In this document: piece after piece, positions 56,180-64,000 of the stretch
Position numbering within the stretch: the first letter of the stretch is position 1
Layout of the letters: every line of letters begins with the position of its first letter
NCBI GenBank assembly: GCA_003550325.1
Contig: QKWP01000846.1
Coordinates: 87,490-151,489, forward strand
Direction of reading: 5' to 3'
Source of the DNA: Gigaspora rosea
Lineage: Eukaryota; Glomeromycota; Glomeromycetes; Diversisporales; Gigasporaceae
DNA length: 64,000 nt
The notes under the pieces: generated by a model
Told to the model about the DNA's origin: nothing
Seen by the model: only the letters and a program-made list of their open reading frames with translations
The model's database searches: none
Translations under genes and position numbers: made by a program

Positions 56180-56480
56180 AGAACAAACGATTCCAAAATA
56201 CAACGCTACCAATTAAACAAAAACTCCAACACCAGCAAAACGACGGCTCCAAAGGACGACAATACTAGCGAAAATACAGCTTTAAAATGCAGCAACAGCA
56301 AAACTAGAACTTCACAAAATGACGAACCAGCGAAACGACAGCTCCAAAATGCGACGACACCACGAAATGACGACTCCAAAGAGCGACGATACCAGAGAAA
56401 CGGCAGCTCCAAAAAACGACGATACCAAGGAAAAAACAGTTCCAAAAAGCGACCACCAAAGAACGATGGTACTAGTGAAA
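56180..56480 (+). repeat. CGACGATACCAGCGAAACGACAGCTCC-type array
   Basis: About nine irregular 30-40-bp units share CGACGA-TACCA, GAAACGACAGCTCCAAAA-type words. Both strands stay open because of the repeat, giving false proteins. Confidence 0.7.
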
Positions 56481-56889
56481 CATAGTAAAAAAAAGTAAAC
56501 GGATTAGTAAAAAAGTAAGAAAAACCAAAAAAAATCTATACTTATCTTGTAGATTTGTGTAACTGGGATGTAAACAAATCGTTTATTGGTCATTACTTGT
56601 AATGACGTTATACCCCGCACTCGAACCCCGCACACGGTGCACCCCCGCATCAAAAATAATTATCCTTTTACTTATATATAACTTTAATTTTTTCTTATAA
56701 TAAAACCTAATTTTGCAAAAAAATAATTTTTATTTCAAATATAATTATACAAAGTTTTATTTAATTATTAAATAATAATTAAAATTACTCATGGTGATAA
56801 TTATGGTAAAATCACATGTAATATTAAATTAAATAAATAAAATTTTTGATTATTTTGATTTATAATCTATTTTTTCTTTTAGTGCTATG

Positions 56890-57120
56890 GAGTTGCTATT
56901 CATTTCTAGTAATATTTTTTACAGTTTTGTCGTTCTTAAAGTTATTATTCACAGTACTGTTATTCTTGAAGTTGTTGCTCATAGTTTTGTCATTCTTGAA
57001 GTAGTTGTTCATAGTATTGTCATTTTTAAAATAATCATCCATAGTATTATTATTCTTGAAATCTTCATTATAGAGTTTTGTTCACAGAACCATTGTTGCA
57101 GAGCCATCACTTTGTAATAT
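56890..57120 (-). repeat. GTTGTTCATAGTATTGTCATT array, about 39-bp units
   Basis: Six units of TATTGTCATTCTTGAAGTTG with TTCATAG are visible; on the other strand this resembles the GACGAC family but heavily A/T-shifted. Confidence 0.6.
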
Positions 57121-57218
57121 TTTCATCTTTTTCATTTTTTGTTAGATTATGGCTTTGAGTTTCTCTTGTTAGATAAACTTAATTGATTTGAAAAAAGTCT
57201 TTGAGTGTATATATATAC

Positions 57219-57368
57219 GGGGAGTGACAAAAATCAGGTAATTTTTTAGGGGGGGAGGGGGTAAAAAAAGTTGAAATTATATATAAGAACCTGACTATAT
57301 ATATATTAAGAAAAAGGAAGAAGGTGGGCTTCTAATAAAAAATAATCAGATGATTAATGACACTGTCC
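57219..57368. mobile_element. PIF-like MITE, second copy
   Basis: GGGGAGTGACAAAAATCAGG at the left and AATGACACTGTCC at the right match 34,889-35,041, with the same AAGAACCTGACTATATATAT interior. The TSD is not clear here. Confidence 0.7.
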
Positions 57369-57369
57369 T

Positions 57370-58170
57370 AAAGTTTTTTTTTTTGTTACTATTTTAAATG
57401 GTTTGTTTGTATATTCACTAATACTTTTTTTTATATATTTTTAGGCTATATTTTTAGGTGTTTTGAAAATTGAATTTGTTGTAACTATAGGTAATTGGTA
57501 CAAAGAAAAGTTGTTTTTTTGTTGTTTTTATTATAAAGTCTGTATATATATAAATAACTCTTTATTTTAGATAATTTTAGGTTATAGCTTCAGGTTTCTT
57601 TTTTTAGATGGTTTTGGTTTGAGTATACAGATTTGAAATAATTCATTAGAGTCATAGTATTGTTAAAAATAGATAACTATTATGTATTTCTCTTGCTAGA
57701 TAATTGGATTTTGAGTTTTCAACCTCTTAAAACCATTTATTAGTATATTTAGTATAAAGAAAAGCATTCTATTGTTTTGTTGTTCTGTATTATATTTGTA
57801 TATATGCTGACTAACTCTTTTTTTCTGCAATAAGATTATTCAGTGTAAGTGGCCATCATGTATTGTTCTTTTGGTGCTTTTTCTAAAGTCTTTGTTTGTT
57901 GTATAGTGCACTATGCTATTAAGATATTTGAAATTTAGTCAGGATTAGAGTTAGAGTTTGAATATCGGTAATAGTACTAGGTATCTAGAAAAATAAAGTA
58001 ATACAAAGACAATAGCTATAGCAAATGACTATAGAGTTTGCTTTGCTTATTCTGCAATACATTTTGTAATATTTTGTAATAAATTTATTTTATAGAAATT
58101 TTTAATATAGTTATATTATATAAAAATAATATAAAGAATATGCATGTAATTAATTATATAACAAATACTA
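57370..58170. other. Degenerate loose repeats, no gene seen
   Basis: TTAGATAATTTTAGGTTATA and TGTATATATTCACTAA-like words recur at uneven spacing, in the style of the array at 23,240-24,645. Nothing codes convincingly. Confidence 0.35.
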
Positions 58171-58177
58171 TAGGCTG

Positions 58178-58463
58178 TAGAGTTCCGCAATTTGATTTGA
58201 TCTTCAAATATTTGAATCAAATATTTGATCAAATTCAAATTCAAATTTGACTATATTTGATTTAATCAAATTCAAATATGGCCAAATTTGATTGGATTTG
58301 ACAAATATTTGATTTAATTTGAAAATTACTATTAAAAATTCAAATTCAATTCAAATTCAAATTCAAATATTTGAATCAAATCAAATTCAAATTAGGGTCA
58401 ATTTGATTTGATCAAATTCAAATTGACCCAATATTTGATTTGATTTGAATTTGAGGAACACTA
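58178..58463. mobile_element. hAT-like MITE built of AAATTTGAATTTGATC words
   Basis: The ends TAGAGTTCCGCAATTTGATT and AATTTGAGGAACACTA are inverted and flanked by a perfect 8-bp TSD ATAGGCTG (58,170-58,177 and 58,464-58,471). TAGNG termini with an 8-bp TSD are classic for hAT. The interior is nothing but ATTTGAATTTGAT/ATCAAATTCAAAT words in both orientations. Confidence 0.9.
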
Positions 58464-58539
58464 ATAGGCTGTAACAAATATTACGTAAGATCTATTTACT
58501 ATAAGAATACACCTCTTTCTCTATGCTGATTGGTAGATT

Positions 58540-59060
58540 TTAAAAAAATTTAATTATCAAAATTTTACTAATAAATTATAATTTTTGGCTCTAAATAAGC
58601 TAATTTAAAATATAATTATATATTAAAATAATATATTTTTGGTGCTAAACAAGTTTACTTAAAGCTAAAAGTTATAATTCATTAGTACAATTTTGTATAA
58701 TGCTAAATTTTTTATATTTTTATTAATAAAAATATAAAAAATTTTGCATTATGTACAATTTTACTAATAAATTATAAATTTTGGCTCTAAATAAACTTGT
58801 TTAGCACCAAAAAATATATTATTTTATTGTATGTTTTTTTAATTTTTTTTACTATTTTAAATAAAAAAGAGCAAAATTGCATTTTTGATAAAAATTTACT
58901 AATTTTACTTATTTTTATTCCTAAAATTAAAAAATTCTAATAAAAAAAACTATACTAAAATAATGTATATTTAGTGCTAAATAATTTTACTAAAGCTTAA
59001 AGTTATAATTCATTAGTAAAATTTTGCATAATGCTGAATTTTCTATATTTTTATTGGGTG
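58540..59060. repeat. Back-and-forth palindromes (ACTAATAAATTATAA)
   Basis: The block AAATTTTACTAATAAATTAT plus TTGGCTCTAAATAA and GGTGCTAAACAAGTTTACTT occurs forward, then inverted around 58,730, then forward again near 58,980-59,030. A further TATTTTTATTAATAAAAATATA lies at 61,000-61,040. Confidence 0.6.
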
Positions 59061-59200
59061 TTATTTTATAGAGACATGTCGCCATGGCGACTCTGTGATC
59101 GACCAATCAAAATCGATCACATGATCACATGATGACTGATACAAATCAGTCATCATATGAATCACGCGATCAATTTTGATTGGTTATCAGAATTTATTAT
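59060..59200. repeat. CGATCACATGATCACATGATGACTG palindrome
   Basis: ACCAATCAAAATCGATCACA and GCGATCAATTTTGATTGG are inverted around GACTGATACAAATCAGTC. CATGTCGCCATGGCGAC precedes it, and a related GGTTGCCATGGTAACATG is at 60,970. Confidence 0.6.
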
Positions 59201-59323
59201 TTTTTTAAAAAAAAAAATATTAGAAATTTATTATTAAAAAAAAAATTGAAATTTATTACAGTATTTAAAAAATACAATTTACAACATAAACCTGATTCCA
59301 ACTATGGTGCTATGACCCAACTA

Positions 59324-59562
59324 TACATGAGGACGAAATTATTTCAGGTTCTAAAACCCAAAATTAAAATTTGAAGACGATATTGTTTTTGGCCTATTTT
59401 ACTTGAAAGATGAAATTATTTGATACTTTTTTTTGAATAGACGAAATTATAAGGAACATATCTATATAAATTTTATTTGCTCTTCCTTATAAAAAATTTT
59501 AATTTTCTCTAATGAAGACGAAATAGGCCTTTTTCAAAAATCAATTTTGGTGGCATCACTAG
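59324..59562 (+). mobile_element. MITE Z copy, 239 bp
   Basis: A perfect 9-bp TSD ACCCAACTA flanks it (59,315-59,323 and 59,563-59,571). The body reads TACATGAGGACGAAATTATT to TGGTGGCATCACTAG, same family as 47,841-48,077. Confidence 0.9.
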
Positions 59563-59574
59563 ACCCAACTATCG

Positions 59575-60760
59575 TGCTATTCCTAGCTACCATACTAACT
59601 AATATGCTATTGCTAAGGCCCAAACTAACAATTATACTGTGATATTCTAAAAAAAAATATTAGTACTGTATAAAAAAAAATATCATATACTAACTTTCGT
59701 ACTACACCTGTTTAGCTACGTTCCGTTCCAATTGTACTTACGTTCTAAAAAAAAGAACTTTAGTACCATATATATAAAAAAAATCCTAACGTGCTATGTC
59801 CATTCTAGCTACGTTCCAATCGTACTATGTTTGTTCTAAAGAAAAAAACATAAGAACATTAGTACTTATATTAAAACAAAAAACATCCAACTACCATTTA
59901 TAATACGTCTGTTTAACTGTACTATATTCATTCTAAAGAAAAGACTGTAAGAACATTAGTACTTATATCAAAAAAAAAATAACTAACTACTGTTTGTGAT
60001 ACATCTGTTTTTGCTAATTATACTATGTTTGTTCTAAAAAAAAACATAAGAATGTTAGTACTTATATTAAAAAAAAATATCTAACTACTGTTCGTGATAC
60101 ATATACATTCATTTTTGTTAACCGTACTATGTTTGTTCTAAAGAAAAAAAGTATGAACGTTAGTATTTATATTTATAAAAAAAAACATCTAACTACCATC
60201 TGTAATATGTCTGTTCTTGTTAACCATACTATATTTGTTCTAAAGAAAAAGGCATAAGAACGTTAGTACTGTTATATTTATATAAAAAAAAAAAAAACTA
60301 ACATGCTATATCCATTCTAGCTACATTCCAATCATACTACGTTTGTTCTAAAAAAAAGAACATAACAAGTAAGAAGGTTAGTACTTATATTTATATACAA
60401 AAAAATCCAACAACTGTATGTAATAAGTCTGTTCTTGTTAACCATATTATGTTCGTTCTAAAGAACATAAAAATGGTAGTACTTATATTAAAAAAAACTA
60501 AATATTGTGCTACACCTGTTCTATTCCAAAAATCATAAAGAAAAGAATATAAGAAAGTTAGTACCATTATATTTATATATAAAAAAAAACATCCAACTAC
60601 CGTCTGCCGTTCTGGTTAACCATATTATGTTCGTAAGAATGTAAGAATGTTAGTACTTTTATTAATAAAAAAAAAACTAACTACTGTGCTATATCTGTTC
60701 TTGTTAATTGTACTACGTTCATTTTTCATTCTCGTATCATTTTCGGTTTAAAAAAAAAAA
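59575..60760 (+). repeat. About 110-bp tandem array, ten units
   Basis: Each unit has TACTATGTTTGTTCTAAAGA, AAACATAAGAACATTAGTAC, TTATATTAAAAAAAAACATC, TAACTACTGTTTGTAATAC and GTCTGTTCTTGTTAACC. Two units contain CATTCTAGCTACGTTCCAATC instead, suggesting a higher-order mix. MITE Z inserted near its left edge. Confidence 0.8.
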
Positions 60761-60769
60761 TAGCCTGCC

Positions 60770-60885
60770 AAGAAAAGCTACAGAAACAGCCAATATCTTT
60801 ATACAAACGTCAAGACTCTAGCGACAACTCTAGTAACGGCTTTAGCACTAACAGCTCTAGTGACGGTTTTAAAAAATAAAAGAAA
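60770..60885 (+). repeat. Short CTCTAGYGACAAC array
   Basis: GACTCTAGCGACAACTCTAG, TAACGGCTTTAGCACTAACA and GCTCTAGTGACGGTTTT are three to four loose units of the same style as 56,180-56,480. Confidence 0.55.
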
Positions 60886-61289
60886 CAAAATCAAGAATAA
60901 CAGATAAATAAAAAAAATTTTTTATTTATATGATTGTCAATCTTTAATGTAATTGGCCAATCATATAAGGGTTGCCATGGTAACATGTTGCCATTGACAT
61001 TTTGCTATTTTTATTAATAAAAATATAAAAAATTCTGTATTATTCAAAATTTTACTAATCAATTTACTATAAGAGTACTCCCTTTTTCTAGTAAAGTACA
61101 TTAGATATTTTGTGAATATTTTTGACATTTTTTTAAATTAAAGTTACTTAAAATTTTATTAATATTAGCAAAATAAATATATAAAATCTTTCGAAAGAAA
61201 TTGCATACTAAAATCTTTCGAAAGAATTGCGATCAATATAAAATTTTTCAAAAGAATTGCAATTTTTCAAAAGATTTTAGTATGTATTT

Positions 61290-61610
61290 CTTTTAAAATA
61301 TTTTAAAATATATTGCAAAATATTGCAAAATATATTGCAAAATATTGTGAAATAGGCCAAATAAAACAATGCAAATCTTTATCTAATTATCTTATTTCAG
61401 GAGTCGCAGAAAATAATATTTCGTATATTATTATATAAATCTGCAGTTTTTTACAATGTTTCACAATATTTTGTATATTTTCAAAATTTTTTAAAATTTT
61501 AGCATTTAATATCAAATTTTATATTTTTAATTTATTATTATTATACATTATATATATTATATTTTTAAATATTTTTAATCAATATTATTTTATGGACAAA
61601 TCTAGATATC
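61290..61610 (+). repeat. RepC 5' fragment
   Basis: AAATATATTGCAAAATATTG, TAGGCCAAATAAAACAATGC and TTTAATATCAAATTTTATAT match 410-755 in order. Confidence 0.6.
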
Positions 61611-61676
61611 GCACCTCATGTAACACTTATATTTTGCACCCAGGGTGTGATATATTTATATATCGCAGATAATCAT

Positions 61677-62932
61677 TAGAGTGTCCAGAATTATGATCCA
61701 GAATAATATGGGGTGTCTACTGGGTGTCTCATTTTGAGATAATTGAGTTTAATCATTTGTTTTGATTTTCAGACTAATCTATGATTAATCAAATTTTACG
61801 ATTTTGATAGGTTAAAAGTAACAGGTGACTATCGAGTAATCTTATGATATGCTTGGCCTTAAACAGTTTTATGTAATTTTTCTTCTACATTATCTCTATT
61901 TTTCATTATGCAAATTGACTTTCATTTATAATTGAAAAATAGCAATTATGCCAAAATTTATATGAATCTAACAAAAACACATTTTTCGAAAAAATGTAAA
62001 AATGGGCCCTTTTAATACGAGACACCCCATATTCGCATAATTCACTTTATAGCACATATAAAATATACAATTTTGTATAATTTAATAAAATTCGCATAAT
62101 CTCACATAATTTATCCATTCTCTCATATAAAGAAATTTCTATTGGCCAATTAACATTACACAGATTAAGTTATACATAATGCGATATCAAGTCAGTCTAT
62201 ATTAACTCTAATTCGGATTATATAAATAATGCTGCCTAGTATTCACACTTTAAAATTAATAGATCTGAATATAACAATTATTTGTACAATATAAGTTATA
62301 TAGCGTACGTGCATACATACTTGCAATTTTTGATATGGGCAAAATTAAAACACAAAAAGTTTCTAGTAAAATTTTGTGCTTTTAAATTAGGAATAAAATC
62401 TTGCAATTAGGTTAAAGTTTGAAAAATTATTTGTATAATAACACGTAAACAGTTTCATAGACTAAATTTTTGGTTATAAATGTTTGTCTTGTATTACAGC
62501 AAATTTTGATATTTGGGTAGCAAAATTTTTTAACCTTAATCCTGGGTCTGCATAATTTGCATAATTTGTAATTTACCGGATGCATACTGTATTTGTCCGA
62601 AAATATGATACCCTTTTTAGCCAAAAAGTTACACAAAAAATCATAATGGTAGCTTATTTTCAGATTGTTAAATTTTTCGAAAAATTGAAAAACATACTAA
62701 TAAAAAGTTGACCATGAAATTTTTATTGTAGGTGTATTTCGTTATGCTGAACAACTTTACTTATTCGACCTTTTGAAGTTTACATAGTAAAAAAAAAGTT
62801 TTATATGTAGCGACTGTTAATGATTTTTTTAAAATTTTTCTGAAAATCTGAGGTAGCTTCTTTTGGAGGTAGCTTATTTTCGGAAACCTATGGTAATTTG
62901 GCATTTACTGAATCATAATCCTGGTCACTCTA
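61677..62932. mobile_element. hAT-like element, 1,256 bp
   Basis: The ends TAGAGTGTCCAGAATTATGA and TCATAATCCTGGTCACTCTA are inverted; flanks ATAATCAT and GTAATTAT look like an 8-bp TSD with two transitions. The interior is non-coding AT-rich DNA with GCGATATC words and a part resembling the 8,292 foldback element (GAACAACTTTACTTATTCG). Confidence 0.7.
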
Positions 62933-63039
62933 GTAATTATTACTGGTATCATGTAATCAAATTTAACCAATAAAATTTTTTAATTTATTAAACTTTTTAT
63001 GATGATTTTAAATCAATGCAAATACCCATAACAATGTGC

Positions 63040-63875
63040 TGAAAACACAACGGAAAATACACCTAAAATGATGACATGACCCTAGCAACCAAAAAAAGAA
63101 TACTCTAATAGCAAAGAAAAAGCACTAAAAAGGACGATTTCAGTGACGAAAAAAATACTGAAATAGGTGATTTCAACGATGAAACTCACAAAAAAAGCCC
63201 TCTGAAAGTTCTAAAACAAACTACAACCGTTAGTACACAGTAAACAAACACAAAAGAAATATAAAAGCACTGAAATGGACGACTCCTACAACAAAGAAAA
63301 AGCACTAGAAAGGACGACTCCAGTGACAAAAACACCAAGAAACAACTCCAATGACGAGAAGCCATGAAAAAATGCACTTAAAAAACCTGAAAAATAAGTT
63401 AGTACTTACAAAGCAAACAAAAAACACGCCTAACCCTAACAAGATATGCCAAGACTCTCTAACCTTAACACAATGCCATTTAGTCTATACAAAACTTACT
63501 GAATCGCCAAAGACAAATGAAATCTATATTAAAAGAAGAAAGGCTATTAATAGAATGAAAAAGTTTATAGGTAAAAGAAAAAAACTGTATACTTACCTAA
63601 GACAAAATTCGAAGCCCCATTGTGAACCGAAGAACTATAGGTGAAATAAACACCGAAATCGTCGACTCCAATGACACAAGAAAAGTACCAGCCACTGGTA
63701 AAAAAAACATTGACACCAACGATACAAGAAAAACTCCAACTACCAGGAAAAGAAACGCTGACACCAACGACACAAGAAAAAACACCAGCTATCAGCGAAA
63801 GAAGCACCAAAATAGACAACAGCAACGACTCAAGAAAAACACCAACTACCGGTGAAAGAAACAGTACTGAAATGA
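63040..63875 (+). repeat. GACGACTCCAATGACACAAGAAAA array
   Basis: Units of about 48 bp, clearest at 63,660-63,860, carry ACACAAGAAAAACACCAACT, ACCGGTGAAAGAAAC and GACACCAACGA. Earlier parts (63,060-63,360) are looser. Frames on both strands are open only through the repeat. Confidence 0.7.
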
Positions 63876-63901
63876 GAGGTCGGCTAAAGCGGAGTGAAAT
63901 T

Positions 63902-63921
63902 TGGTTAGGGTTAGGGTTACC
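63902..63921 (+). repeat. Short interstitial TTAGGG tract
   Basis: GGTTAGGGTTAGGGTTA lies directly after the array. Similar short tracts are at 7,521-7,545, 16,710-16,740, 19,708-19,780, 46,746-46,765, 51,080-51,120 and 55,140-55,190. Confidence 0.75.
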
Positions 63922-64000
63922 TTTTTGATGCAATTATTATTAGAAGGTTATATAGATATCAATAATGTAATTTATGCAGTGTGTAGATCATATATTGAAT

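Larger units (their letters stand above)
54263..56660. mobile_element. 2.4-kb TIR element with decayed coding remnants
   Basis: The left end TTATTTTTGGTGCGGGGTGC and the right end GCACCCCCGCATCAAAAATAA are inverted over about 37 bp; both include CACCGTGTGCG or its complement. I found no matching TSD. Inside are a RepD-like part with CCCTAA words (about 54,970-55,270), a coding-like stretch near 55,300-55,400 (short word GQFLSGAPGIMEIADH), a second near 55,770-56,177 and a CGACGACTCC-type array (56,180-56,480). The coding-like parts are broken in several places. Family unknown; no transposase motif was recognised. Confidence 0.6.

Noticed and set aside
55773-56252. Minus-strand frames of 81 and 65 residues
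   Set aside because: They are antisense to the more protein-like + strand stretch and are Phe/Leu-rich from reverse reading.

Overview
The window looks like nuclear DNA of a fungus with a very AT-rich, repeat-filled genome. Three things fit an arbuscular mycorrhizal (Glomeromycotina) genome best: short GT-AG introns, a C2H2 factor whose two fingers resemble those of Mucoromycota/Glomeromycotina proteins, and a SAM-like/NYN protein of a type I associate with Rhizophagus-like genomes. This is inference from gene style and composition; no marker gene is present.

Only two protein genes are convincing. A three-exon C2H2 zinc-finger gene lies on the + strand (42,248-43,709; 399 aa) in a low-repeat stretch of about 37-46.5 kb. 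A SAM-like/NYN-domain gene lies on the - strand (21,685-17,814). Its last intron has grown from 72 to about 2,694 nt because a palindromic DNA element landed exactly on the exon/intron border, and it carries one frame break upstream. A tRNA-like sequence followed by a 38-bp tandem array lies just past its 3' end. A TIR-bounded 2.4-kb element (54.26-56.66 kb) holds decayed coding remnants of unknown family.

Nearly everything else is a layered deposit of short non-autonomous elements. Many ends can be fixed from target-site duplications (TSDs): 8-bp hAT-like, 9-bp Mutator-like, TAA/TTA PIF/Harbinger-like and TA mariner/Tigger-like. There is also a tRNA-headed SINE family with GC-rich bodies (756-2,873; 28,590-29,647; a 3' piece at 26,780-27,188; and a copy spread over about 5.8-15.5 kb by later insertions). 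Names used below: RepA, palindromic CTACTGGACC family; RepB, 1-1.6-kb AT-rich family; RepC, family with internal TTGCAAAGTGCT repeats; RepD, short inverted-repeat family carrying CCCTAA motifs; RepF, GGACCCCGGACAT-ended family.

Layout: 0.2-5.7 kb, RepA/RepC pieces, a SINE and small inverted-repeat elements. 5.8-15.5 kb, one SINE split by a nest up to six layers deep, including a false 1.44-kb assembly duplication and a 319-bp gap. 15.5-17.6 kb, small elements. 17.6-21.7 kb, NYN gene with nested elements. 21.7-37 kb, decayed repeats, satellites and MITEs. 37-46.5 kb, host-like DNA with the zinc-finger gene and 9-bp minisatellites. 46.6-64 kb, RepA/B/C/D copies, satellites, MITEs and the 2.4-kb TIR element.

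The strongest discovery leads are (1) an element whose terminal bases rebuild a splice donor at its own insertion point, and (2) a recurring class of TSD-flanked palindromic MITEs whose interiors are unrelated self-complementary minisatellites.
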